This document shows, piece after piece, positions 32,818-43,781 of a DNA stretch of 64,000 nt. Under the pieces are notes generated by a model. That model had not been told where the DNA came from, ran no database searches, and saw only the letters and a list, made by a program, of their open reading frames with translations. The stretch comes from Melampsora larici-populina 98AG31 (lineage: Eukaryota > Basidiomycota > Pucciniomycetes > Pucciniales > Melampsoraceae): positions 556,084-620,083 of the forward strand of contig NW_006768796.1 in assembly GCF_000204055.1 (NCBI RefSeq), in the 5' to 3' direction. Made by a program: the position numbers and the translations under genes. Position 1 is the first letter of the stretch. Each line of letters opens with the position of its first letter.

Positions 32818-34913
32818 GGTTTATGGATTACTTGAGCCGGTCAGGAAAAAGCAGAGAGATTGAAAATGAACCAAGTTTTAAAGAGAGTTGGGAAGCAAGG
32901 GGAAAGGAGTGAGATGAGAAAATAATAAGATAAAATAGCCAAGATTTGTATTAAAGAAAGCTGTGAACCTGAAGAATAAGATACATTGAATGAGGAACAA
33001 GTGCATAGGGAGATTACAAACAAAAAGGATGTAGAAATATTGACAATTGAGGATTACTTCATTTTTCCATACTAGAGACTACGCGCGCATGCGCGCACCA
33101 GGAGAATGGACTCAAACTATGATGTATTGCCCAATTCACCATACAAGAAATGTCTTGACAATTATCCATAGTTTGTAGTGTTAACCTGTAATTGACTCAA
33201 GACCCTGTTTATTGCATTTCATTCCAACGCACAAAATAATCCACCAGCCATTATTACAAATAATTCCGTCTACGAATGTTCAATGTCAATGTTACCGTCA
33301 TTATATAACTTTGTCGCACTCTTGGCATTACGTAAGTAGCCAATGATCTAGTAACCTCCCCACTCCAAACTTGACATGTCCGTCTCAAATCTTTGCTACA
33401 AGAGTAATTCACCCGAGTTTAAATCTAGCTGTTCAAAACTATTTCTGCTAGTCTTTTATTCAGATAACATTTCTGTCAGGTCTTGGACGCCATTCATACG
33501 ATGGGAACTCAACATACTTCTAATGAAACATAATCTCGCCTTCATAATTCGGGCAAATTATTACCTTGATATCGTTCCAAGCATTGATTTTGATGTTAAA
33601 TTTGTAACTTGTATTCCTTTGGTAGTTTGTGATAGTGCCTCTCTGGTATAATGGGTATGGGAGTCCGCTTGCTTCTGAGAGTAACACAATTAGCCTAAAA
33701 CTAACTTTGTAACAATAGCCAAACTCACCTTCAAGGAGATCCTTTATATGAGTTGAGCTATGACCCGGTCGTGAGTTGAATATTCACACAGTGGTTGTTC
33801 TACCCATTTGATCCAATGCCCTTCCAAATTGTATGTCTTGTATTCCATGATCACTATTCCTAATGTTATTATTCTATTGATAGACTGCAGATAGGTACTG
33901 GTGGGCTTATTTTAAATTGAAAGCTAGATTTTCAAGCTTCGTGTAGAATGAGTTTATGTAATGCAAAGTACGAATGATGCATATGAAGCTAACATTAAAT
34001 TGGGAATTTCTGAAACCGTTAATGTAAATATCTGATGGTTTTTATGATTGCATGCGCCTTGTCCTACATCCCTGTAGGTACACCTCTTTAAAATGCGAGC
34101 CTTTGTTTTGGTTCCAGGCAAATTAGTACTTGACATCCTTGATGTTGCAAACAATAGAGTAATGTTGAAGTGGTGAAAAAAGGGAGGGAACAATAAAATC
34201 GAACTTTGCAACTCCTGAACAGGGCGCAAGATGCAAAAAATTGATGAGCGATGGGTGAAAGTTGAGGGTTTGTAAAAATACGAGTGATATACATGTAGAT
34301 GTTTGGAACAAAAATGTGTTGATTAAATATTGGTGGGGAATGGCTGAAACATTGACCATTAAATAGACAAATTGAAAAGCAACAAAGAAATATTGAAAGG
34401 CAAAAGCAAAAAGAGTATCATGTAATAAGACAAAAGACGATCAAAGCTGAAAAGACTTAGCGAGTAGATTCAACATACTAAATGAGGTCTCCATAACAAT
34501 AACGCAGATCAGCATGCTTTGGCAGCGATTGAAATGCAAGAGAAAGAAAATCGAAAAGTAGCAATTCAAAAGAAGGGAAAAAAAGGAACAACAACAGCAC
34601 ACTTTCAAACAAAGGATGACTATGGAAGTATCACAACATTATAAAGGAGTAGATGCGACGCGAGTACAAAGAGAGAAAGCACTCTAGAAAAAGCACAATA
34701 TCTCAGTGAGGGTAACAAGAGGCAAAAGGGCCATGCGAAATAGCAAAAGCATAATTTATCACATGGAATGCGAAGACGCAAAAGACTCAGTGCAGAGAAA
34801 AGCACTACCTAACTATGACCCGAAGGACGGGGTATGAGAAGACCCGAAGTCATGCGGGAGGTCCTTCTTTTTGGTATTTAGATACACAACCAACACAAGG
34901 CCTCAGAAAACTC
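32818..34913. other. Non-coding stretch
   Basis: About 2.1 kb, AT-rich, without an open frame that looks coding. Two points stand out: an alternating palindrome TGCGCGCATGCGCGCA at about 33082-33098, and a tRNA-like A-box at about 33645 (separate entry). The part 34500-34830 is purine-rich on the plus strand. Confidence 0.5.
33636..33800 (+). repeat. tRNA-like sequence (possible SINE head or broken tRNA)
   Basis: GCCTCTCTGGTATAATGGG at about 33638 matches the 5' end and A-box region of a tRNA, followed by gtccgcttgcttctgag where an anticodon arm would be. A B-box-like T arm, GTGAG ttgaata TTCAC, occurs about 110 bp later (around 33770). No acceptor-stem pairing was found. Too weak to call a tRNA gene. 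Confidence 0.3.
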
Positions 34914-35114
34914 TCAGGAAACATTGAAACCGGCCTTTATCCATTCACACAATGAAGTAAGTTGTTCAATGGTTGCACTTTCCAATGCCATTTGATCAGA
35001 CCTGCAGACATTGGCTGCTCTGGAAAATACCCTCTCACACAAACAAGTGGTTGCAGAACAGCACAGGAAATCCTGAGCCATCTCTGCAAGAGCAGGAAAG
35101 GCACCTGAGCTGTC
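34914..35114 (-). pseudogene. hAT C-terminal dimerisation exon, orphan
   Basis: An acceptor at 35115 opens a 66-residue exon to a stop at 34914: DSSGAFPALAEMAQDFLCC, then TTCLCERVFSRAANV and IEQLTSLCEWIKAGF. It lines up with the last exon of the intact hAT at 27.6 kb (DNSGAFPVLSIMARDFLAC). No other hAT domain is found directly upstream, so it is a remnant, and it is a different copy from the elements at 27-31 kb and 36.6-40.8 kb. Confidence 0.75.
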
Positions 35115-35299
35115 CTACATCACACAAAGTAGTGAGAAATCATAGTATTGGTAAAGAGAATGAAAGGAAAACTTAATTTGGATTAGGAGCTGATGAAGAC
35201 TCAAAATAAGAAGTCAACTGAGTAGTTTTTGTGAGATTGTAAGTTTTGTCCTTGCAAGTTGCTGTTGCAATCATTTTCAAAGATCAGCCTCAAAACCTA

Positions 35300-36549
35300 A
35301 TACAATTACCACCAAAATATGACTCACCAGCAGCCCAGTGAGCTTCTGCCAATCTAACACGACCACTCTCCAGCCAAATCGTCTTAGCACCACAATGGCA
35401 AGAGAATTCTTTGCCTTCAAGAGATGACTCTACCTTGCATCACTTGCAGGTATTTTTGCGGTTGATAATGGGCACAATGTGAGTACTTTCATTTGTTGGA
35501 TCTGCTTTTGATCTTTCTTAGTGGAGCCTTGGGTAACCTTTGTGATTACCACCTCATTGTCAGAGGACAAAACAATGGTGCTTGAGCTGTTTGTAGAAGC
35601 CGTCCTAGGTTGCTTGGCTGGAGGCTTTGGATTCGTCGATGTCTTTGGGTTGGATACAACCCGCCGTTTTGTACCACCAACCAGTTTTGAGACATTCGGA
35701 TCTTTGGTTTCATCATCCTCAGCTCCTGCATCTGATAATACATATTGTGATTTACATTTAATGTACACGAGGCCAAAAGCGATGGGCCAAGGACCAAAAG
35801 CATTGGGACCGATGGGTGGGCCAAGGACCAAAAGCATTGGATATGTATTTATAGTGAAAATTTTCCTTTGAACCAAGTTGTAGTACCACCACGAAAGGCG
35901 ACGTATGAAAGGTGAGGTATGTGCTTGCAAAAGCATTTAGACAACACAACACAAAGGACTACATATTCCAAAAGCATTCTGACATTGCAACAGTAGAGAC
36001 CGCATGTCATTGTTTAATTAAAAGCATTACCAAACGTGTTGGAACAGTTTGTTAAGCAAAGGTTAAAAGCATTGTACACGGGACCAAAAGCGTTGGAACA
36101 CTTTGTTAGTTGTTAAGAGGACTGGGCACAAGGCCAAAAGCGATGGGCCAAGGACCAAAAGCATTGGGACCAAAAGCATTGGACCCCTTTGTTGGCCCAG
36201 ATTTAAGTTTTATTGATTCAAATAAGCAATTTATCCTACATCACCCTACATATTCTCTCATCTTGTATCATACAGAACTGCAGAAGACTCACTTTTGAGT
36301 GTGGATATCATATTGTCCAGCTTGACCTTGATCAGCTTATCAGAATCACTGTCCCAAGTGTGATGCTTTTGAGCTTTCTGGACCCACTCAACCACCAGTG
36401 GAAGTCCAAAGATCCCTTTTGATATGTTCTGTTTGACACAGTCGCTACCAAATACGGCATCAATAGTTAAGTTGACTGGGTACCACATTCCTTCATCAGC
36501 ATCAGCAACTGGATCATTGGAGAATTTCTCAAAGGTCAGATCTTTGCAA
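35300..36549 (-). pseudogene. 3' part of an unrecognised gene split by an hAT insertion
   Basis: Minus-strand coding blocks 36549-36296 (TCKDLTFEKFSND, IFGLPLVVEWVQKAQ, ending in MISTLK before a GTGAGT donor) and about 35735-35430 (EDDETKDPNVSKLV, NPKPPAKQPRTAS, VLSSDNEVVITKV) continue into a short cysteine-rich end (NTCK-stop-CKVESS, FSCHCGAKTIW, WAAG) near 35440-35330. A TGA falls between two cysteine motifs. The 5' part lies on the far side of the hAT (40840-40905). A basic, low-complexity linker with a CxC-type cysteine tail suggests a nucleic-acid-associated or TE-derived protein, but I do not recognise it. Confidence 0.45.
35760..36195. repeat. CCAAAAGCRTTGG minisatellite-like motif cluster
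   Basis: Ten or so copies of (g)gaccaaaagcattgg or gccaaaagcgatggg in two groups (35767-35845 and 36025-36190). A composite of ~40 bp (aaggccaaaagcgatgggcc then aaggaccaaaagcattggg) is repeated in direct orientation about 360 bp apart. It lies in what should be an intron of the split gene. Confidence 0.7.
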
Positions 36550-36557
36550 GTCCCTTC

Positions 36558-39500
36558 CAACGGTTGACTTCCAGCGCACCCTGCGCGCCGCAGTCTGCGC
36601 ATGCGCTGTGGCCAAGCGCCGGGGATTTTGAGAATTTTCCCCACTGCGCCTACCCCCAGCGTAGTGGGTTTTCTGATTTTGACCACTGCGCATTTTTGCA
36701 CCACAGTGGCTATGGGATTGATCAAAACTGCGCCCCCTGCGCTACATTGCAACATTAAAGCAGAGTACAATATGTACATAAACAACGCTAAAGATATTGA
36801 TACATTAGACAATTTTTGGGCCCCATCCATTATCCATTGGGCTAGAATCTTGTCCAATATTACCCCAATATCCTCCAAAACTCTATTACATAGGGAGAAA
36901 AATGAGAGTTGGGAAATGTCTCTTGATGTCTCCTCCTTCACTCACGCTCTCTTGCTCTTTCATGAGATCTTCCTCACCTCAAATTCCTCTCACTTTTGCT
37001 CGATAGACCACCACCTTCTGAATTATCAAATAAATCTCTAGCCACTATCTTTGTTTAGATATATCATATTATCTCAAAATGACTTTACGTAGACCCCTTT
37101 CTAAGAAATCAAAAGCTCCACTTTCAAAGAAACCCAAGTCTTCCACTTTGTCATCTCAGTCCAACCCCTTCACAAAGTCTGCAAAGCGTGCAAATACTAG
37201 TTTTCTTAATCAAACTCAATCACAAATTAATAATATAGCATCAGTTGTTGTAGTTGATGGAGACTCAGATGATGAAAATTTCGACCCCAACAAAGATAAT
37301 CAGGAATTGGAAGTTGAGGAGGAAGAAGTTGAAGATGAAGAGCCAGGAGAGAATTCTTTCAATAGTACACCATCCCAAACCGATGGTAAACGAACTCGAC
37401 AAGTGCCTAAAGCCTCAAAGTCCTCAACCTCAACCTTGACCAAAACCAAAACCAAAAGTGGGAAGAAAAAACATGTAAGTCTGATCGTTTCATTACAAAT
37501 TCATCACATGACTGACTACTATATGGTACTATTAGACTTTATATAAACTTCCTGATAATATTGACCCCGACCAAGATTCAGAAATTGAGTTTCAAGGCGA
37601 AACCAAGTCTGGTGAACAGGGATTTGATTCAATTAATCTCTACTTTGGAAAGGAGCTTATACATGGACCAAAGCAAGTAAGTAGAAGTGTTTCAATTACG
37701 TGGTTGTCAAGAAATCTAATCTGACAAATCCTTTAGAAAGAAAACGAACCACCTAGGTGCCGTGAATGCTTGTGGTGTGGTAATGCATACACCGATGGCC
37801 GCAAAAGCCGTTGGAATCTTCTTGGCCATCGAGATGGTGATCTCAATCGCAATCACTGTAAACAACGCCACCGGGCAGTCGAGGCTGGGGCAAATCTCCC
37901 ACCAACCTGGCAGGACAAGCAGGCGGAGTTAGCACGTGCCGAAGCTCAGGAAGAAGTTCAGAAGAATCACACACTTGATGGTTTCCTTGATCTACCAAAG
38001 TTCTCAGTTTCGTTACTCAACATCATATTAGTTCTATGGCTTCTTCGCAACTGCATTCCTTGGCTACGTATGGAAGATCCGTATCTTCAGGCTGCATTTG
38101 CGCTGTGCAATCCATCAGCCAAGCTATGGACGGCTTCGTGGGCAGCTCGGAAGGCGATGGACTACTTTGAGGAGTTCCACCACAAGCTGATCAAGACTCT
38201 TCAGGTGATAAGTTTTGCTCGATCTATATGATCACTTGATTGTGTAACTGATGTTGATCTTGTTTGGCTTTGACTTTGGCTTCGTTTCCCAGGATCTATC
38301 ATCCAAAATCTGTGTAGTTCATGATGTTTGGACCACAAAGGGTGGAAAGCGAGCATTCATTGGTGTGGCTGTGTCATATATCGACAAAGATTTTCATTTT
38401 CATATGGTTCATTTGACCCTTAAGCTTGTAGCGTGGAATCATTATGGAGTTTTACTCGCACGCCCTGTAGGACGTTTCCTGATACGGCATGGACTACATA
38501 AAAAGATATGTTCTTTCCATTCTTTCATATCAATGATGTTTTTTTGACTCGATAAAAAGCTTACCTTGGTTTCGTGTCACACATGGTTGCTCAAACAACG
38601 GACTCAGGATCAAGCAATCCTCTTTTAGCCAAAGAATTAGAAAAGATGTTCAAGAATGCGGATGATCCTGTCTATTGGAACTCAAGTCGACCTCAGATAC
38701 GATGTTATTGTCATAAATTGGCTCTCACAGTCAAGGCTGGATTGGACACGATTGGCTTTGGATCCGGCCAAACAAAACCCTCAGCCCCTTGTGGAAAGAG
38801 ACTTCATTTACTCTTGCCTGATGACAGCTTACCACCCCCAAAGATAGTGCTCTCGGACGGTACTATACTCGAGGACAAGGACAACGAAGTTTCTGGCGCA
38901 GAGGATCTTACTGATGTGAATCCAATCACAGATTTAGCTCGTGATGAAGACGCCGAGAGCAATGAAGAAGATGAAGGCCCCGACTACAAAACACAAGATC
39001 CAGAAGCCGATCTTCTACCACGTGCTCTCACCAAGGTAAACCCCCTTTGATCTGTATCCCACCACTACATATGTTTGATAATGATTTGATCAATCATCTT
39101 TTCCTAGATTCGAAGGGTCAACAAGTTGATCACATCAAGTGCTCCTCGTATCAATCATTTTCAGAACTCAGCACTCCAACTCTCTTATAAGGGCCCTGGA
39201 CTGATCGGGGCTCATGGCCAGCGGTGGAACATCTGGTACGATGCCCAGTCGCGCTGTTGTGAAGCAAAGCAGGTAAGTACATAGTCAAATTCTACAAATG
39301 GAAATGTATTGATTATTTCATTGCTCTTCTCTGTTCCAATTGCCATCCTTAGGTTATCAATTTCATGATCACATCTGATCAAGAAGGGTATTACGAAGGG
39401 ATCACTATATCTCCCGATGAGTGGAAGGCAGTCGAGGCACTGAACAGTGTTCTCGAGGTACACATCAAGTTTCTTTTGCTCCAAGTAGGGAATATTGACT

Positions 39501-40831
39501 TTGTATCTCTCTTGGTCAATGTGTAGATTTTTCTTCGTTCCACCAAGAAGATGGAGATAGACGGACCAACCGCGGGATCGGTGCTCTTCCAATACTCCAC
39601 TGTAATCAGCTTATTGACCGCAAAGAAGACTGCGACACCTCATCCAAGCATCTCATCAATGATAACCACGATGACTAGCAAGCTGCGACTGTACCAAACC
39701 GAAGCGTTACACTGCGACCCCATCATATTGGCAACCATACTCAACCCAAACTTCTGTCTCACTTTCTTCACCAAACAGTATCCTGAATACGCCATGAATG
39801 CTGAACGACTTTTTCGTCAGACACTCAGATCCCTTGAAGAGCCACATGGCGAAGAGCAAGATGAAAATCTTGATTCTACACTTGGTCCGACTGAGGAGTC
39901 TGACCCATTTGAAGAGAAAGGTGCCTTCCATGCATCTGCGGGTCTGAAACTCTCTGTCGATGACGAGATTGACCTTTACATGTCTGGTAAATACCTTGTA
40001 AAGGCGATATATTGGAATGGTGGCGAGTAAGTCTTCCTTCTTCCTAATACACACACTTACTGGTACTCAATCAATCTATCTTCTCAGTTCAATCAAAAGA
40101 ACTTCCCAAAGCTCGCTAGGCTTGCGAGAGACTATCTCTGTTGTGTTGGAACTTCTTGCGCTGTTGAGAGGACCTTCAGCACAGCAGCTCACATATGTAC
40201 CACCAGTCGTGGTGGTCTAGTTTCACGAACAATCGAACGCGCGGTAGGCGTCTGTCAGTGGCTCAAGCATGGTTTTTATCCAGGTGGTGAAATTGGAAAA
40301 GCTGTTGTGGCTGTAGACAAACTGGTGAAGACTTTGAAAAAGAACAAGAAAGCCCAAGACTCGAGCAAATGAATGCTCGGCCATCTTTGGCCTCTTTCTG
40401 CTCTCATTCTTAATTGCTTTTGATCATTGTTTTATTTTCGTAACGTTCTTTAAAACCCTTTTAATCTTCTAATCGATTTAAACTTTTCAATGTTCCAATT
40501 CAAATCAAAAATGATCTTCTACGTACTCCGCTTCAAACTGTTCTATTCCGCTGTAAGCTCATCAGATTCGGAACTCCCAAAAATCTGATTGTCCCCATTT
40601 TACAATACCTCGCTCTACCTCGCTCTACCTCGCTCTTGTGAATCTTGGCCTACCTACCGCAGTTTTGAGGTTACTGCGCTGTGCTGAACTGCACCTTTGC
40701 CCACCGCTGGGGTTATCGTTTCTTTTGTCACTGCGCCCTCAGCGCTGCGCAGCGACAGAGCATGTTTTCAAAAGTTTGGACGCTGCGCAGTTTAGCCCAC
40801 TCTGCGCGGTTCTGCGCTGAAGTCAGGTGTT
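36558..40831 (+). mobile_element. Complete hAT element with 8-bp target-site duplication
   Basis: The 4274-bp element is bounded by an exact 8-bp direct repeat GTCCCTTC (36550-36557 and 40832-40839), the duplication size of hAT elements. Terminal inverted repeats are imperfect: the left end CAACGGTTGACTTCCAGCGC, read against the reverse complement of the right end AACACCTGACTTCAGCGC. Both subterminal 200 bp are densely packed with CTGCGC/GCGCAG motifs, the usual transposase-binding pattern of hATs. It carries one transposase gene (37079-40372). Removing element plus one TSD restores an open frame in the host gene on the minus strand. Confidence 0.88.
37079..40372 (+). pseudogene. hAT superfamily transposase with one frameshift
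   Basis: Plus-strand exons start at 37079-37474 and continue through about 37534-37677, 37738-38204, 38293-38503, then blocks to 40372. Parts: Lys/Ser-rich N-terminus, acidic stretch, zinc finger (RCRECLWCGNAY, LLGHRDGD), core with CVVHDVWTTKGGK, KLVAWNHYG, QTTDSGSSN, IRCYCHKLALTVKAG, ISPDEWKAVEALN, ATILNPNFCLTFF, and the C-terminal dimerisation domain FPKLARLARDYLCC, CAVERTFSTAAH, SRTIERAVGV. The only defect I find is a missing base near 40000-40003. One extra A there would give GDILEWWR and a clean donor at 40028 joining to the last exon in phase. Intact termini plus a single frameshift mean a very young loss, or a sequencing error in an A-run. Confidence 0.8.
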
Positions 40832-40839
40832 GTCCCTTC

Positions 40840-41064
40840 ACAAAGAATGGGACATTTGTTGCAGAGGTTTATAATTTTTTGTAATGTTTGCTCAAAAGAT
40901 AACATGTTTGATGTGTTCTTGTAGGTTCTTGAGTTTATAGTGGATGTGATTGAGTGTGATTGTATGTGGAGAACTGCGGAGAAGATGTGCAAAGAGGTGT
41001 GAACTGGTGTGAAGTGAGGCAAAGTGTTGGTATAGTTGGTATTTTCAGGAAGGTTTAGGTTCAA
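40840..41064 (-). pseudogene. 5' part of the gene split by the hAT insertion
   Basis: Minus strand, reading toward the hAT: ATG at 40905 (or 41064), with the stretch IINLCNKCPILCEGT ending exactly at the target duplication. Joined to 36549 it continues as CEGTCKDLTFEKF in the same frame. A CxxC-type motif (CNKC) is present. No domain recognised; function unknown. Confidence 0.5.
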
Positions 41065-41595
41065 GCTCTTGTGGAAGCTTGTGGATCCCGGTACCCCCGC
41101 TCCAGCTAGCTCTACATGGCTAAATCTCCAGGCTCAAAAATACCGTGACCATAAGCAGAAAGCTGCAGAAAGCTAATCTAACCCTACCTAACACAAAACA
41201 TCACCTTTCACAACACGTACATCAAATCACCGCACCTAGAAACCCCCCTTTTACGTCACATACATCTTGGCAAAAAGGCAGAAAAACACCCTTTTTTGTC
41301 ATTAACATCTGTGATTTTTTGGCCTCAAAACCCACCTTTTTTGTCACGAACATTACCAGGTGCATTCCTGGGTCCTGGCACCCCAAGAAACCAAGAGTCT
41401 CTCATCACAAGAGGTTTCAGGTTTGCCTAGGGCAACCCTAAGACCATCTTTGAAATACATACCACTGGTGGTGTATGATTACGGAGAACAGCTTGTCTAC
41501 GTAGACAAGCCTAGCCAGACCATTCTGATAGACATTGAAGTGAGGAATGGAAGCAGACCAAACTTCAAAATTCACCACTGAAAACCAGACAATTA
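41065..41595. other. Non-coding stretch upstream of the split gene
   Basis: No supported gene. Contains a repeated aaaaca(c)cc(ac)cttttttgtca motif at 41280-41345. It probably includes the 5' flank of the minus-strand gene that the hAT interrupted. Confidence 0.4.
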
Positions 41596-42586
41596 GGGGA
41601 TACAAAGTAAAAACTGGGAGTTTTTTCCCAGTTCGAGTTCAGAAACTGGGAAACTGGGAAAAACCCAAGAGCCCCAAATTTTGGGCTCCACGTCCTCACA
41701 ACTTTGCCCCAGCCCCACAACACCACATCAAGCAATCCTATTCAGGCCCTTCACTCACAACTATACCCAGCTGCATGCAACTCGGTCAAGAGCGACCTTA
41801 TCCATTGATAACATCTGAGCACAAACTCAGATTCAGAGACCGATTCTCTGTCGACTCAACTTCAACGTGACCCTTATTGATCAATTCCAGATACCGTTAA
41901 TCGATCTCGATCCGTTACCTCAAATCCATTCTTTTGGACAAAATTCTCATTATCAAAACCAGAACATTGTCAAACTGAATGGCTTTCATCAACTCTATCA
42001 ATTCTCACCATCAATAGTTAAAAAGCAATAGACCATATTAATCAAATTTCTACACATCATACAGATCCAATGATCTGTAAATGAGAAAGAGTTTCTAAAG
42101 AGTTTTGTAAAGAAGTGAAGAGTTCATATGTTTTTTCACAAGATTTTCAGATGGACATCAATTTGGATTTTGTAGAATGTTTACAATTTGTTTCTTTGTT
42201 GAATGCATGAAACAAGACTTTGAAAGGATGTTTCAATAAAAAAAGATTGAAAAGAAGAACTGAGTGTATTCCTTGGGTATGAATCAGGTTGAGCTGACTA
42301 CTTCAGATTTTCAGAAGCTTGTCCTTGGTTGATGATGAAAAGTTATGACCATATCGATCTGAATTAGGAGTGTGTAGTGAGGAGTGTGACCTGGCGAGTT
42401 GAGACCGAAGGGAAGTTGAGATCGAAGTTGATGTGAAGTGGGCAAGCAAGGTGAAAAATTGTTTGATCGGGGATTCAAAGTAGAGAAAACTGGGAGTTTT
42501 TTCCCAGTTTCCCAGTTTCCAAATTACAGCCAAAAACAAAAACTGGGAAACTGGGAAAAAACTCCCAGTTTTTACTTTGTATCCCC
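41596..42586. mobile_element. MITE with TA duplication and nested-palindrome ends
   Basis: A 991-bp element flanked by TA on both sides (41594-41595, 42587-42588). The terminal inverted repeat starts GGGGATACAAAGTAAAAACT and runs about 38 bp almost perfectly at both ends. Each end then forms its own hairpin from repeated aactgggaa/ttcccagtt blocks. No transposase fragment is visible. A TA target points to Tc1/mariner mobilisation, which is inference. Confidence 0.8.
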
Positions 42587-42589
42587 TAA

Positions 42590-43356
42590 GAGCACCCACT
42601 ATGGTGGGCGTGATTTATCGTAGATTTTGCGTTCCTGAGCGCCAAATTTGATGATGCGTGTAACAACTAAATTGTTAAACGCATGAATTCCACTATGGGA
42701 TGATGTAACGTCTGCTTTACCAAAGATAAATCACTGTGGATCGACCAGATCCACAGTGGTCTAATTTTGAAATGAAATAACTTATCTTTCATAAATTTCA
42801 TCCAAAAAAAATCACCAAATGCCTGCTCCGAGCTCCTTGAAAAAGAAATCGAACGTCTTTTGAAGTCTTCAAACAACGATGACGAGCAGCAGGACTATGA
42901 CCAGTTGGTCTTTGACGGCCTCTTCAATGAGCTCCCACCACCGCCACCCCTTCCTCATACTCGTATACGTATAGATGGAGACCGTGTTGCTCGCGGTCAG
43001 CAACTTTACAATGACTACTTCGCACCAAATGCCAGATACGAATCGAAATTCGAACGTCGATTTTGAATGAGTTTTAAAATTCAAACTTTGAAGTTCAGGT
43101 GTTGAAGTTTGAGGATGAGGTTTGAAGGAATGAATTGTGATGTTTTGTAGTTTGGGGTTTTGAAAACTACAGTTGTTGACCGATTATCCTACGATAAATC
43201 AAGTCGTAGCTGTTCGTAGATTTAAACATGGGGAAAGCAAGATTTGATGCAGTCGTAGGGACTGCAAGTCTAAAACAGGTCCATAGTGGACCTGTCTAGA
43301 TTTTAGCACTAAACTTACGATAAATCACCGAGTTACCGCACCCATAGTGGGTGCTC
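42590..43356 (+). mobile_element. PIF/Harbinger deletion derivative carrying a transposase N-terminal fragment
   Basis: 767 bp bounded by a 3-bp duplication TAA (42587-42589 and 43357-43359). Terminal inverted repeats begin GAGCACCCACTATGG and extend with mismatches through gtgatttatcgta. Inside, the plus strand 42815-43066 encodes LLEKEIERLLKSSNNDDEQ, a proline run, then LYNDYFAPNARY and FERRF before a stop. A Y-x-x-YF ... FRRRF pattern is typical of the start of Harbinger DDE transposases, so this is an internally deleted copy rather than an unrelated MITE. The catalytic part is absent. Confidence 0.78.
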
Positions 43357-43781
43357 TAAATGCAGTTGTTGCTGTGTTTGAATTCAGTTAAAAACTGAAA
43401 TTTGAACCTTTTCATTTTTTCTCAATGTCCAACTTTTAATGAAATAGCTGTACCTTTTTCTTCTTCTTCTGGGTGGTTTCAAATAAATCGGATTTTGCAA
43501 GACTTCCTACTCCTAAAGGAAATGTGATTGTAATGATAAGTAATACCAGCTCCAATTGCTAAGTGCCTGAGTGTGTGTGAGGATAAAAAATTCAAGATGA
43601 ATGTTCCGAGGCCTGGTTCTGAGGCTGGCATCACTGCAAGCAGCCCACCTCCCCAAGACCTTTTACTTTTGAAAATTGACTCGATACTCAGGTACAGAAT
43701 CAGAGAAATCCAAAATATTGCATCTACTGATGATGCCAAAACAATGATGATTGACGTGAAGTACAATTTAACAAAAGAAAT

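Noticed and set aside
29301..38574. AT-AC (minor spliceosome) introns in both hAT genes, suggested by AAG|ATAAGT and AAG|ATATGT with AC before the next block
   Set aside because: Ordinary GT-AG introns a few bases away keep frame in both copies and restore conserved residues before QTTDSG.
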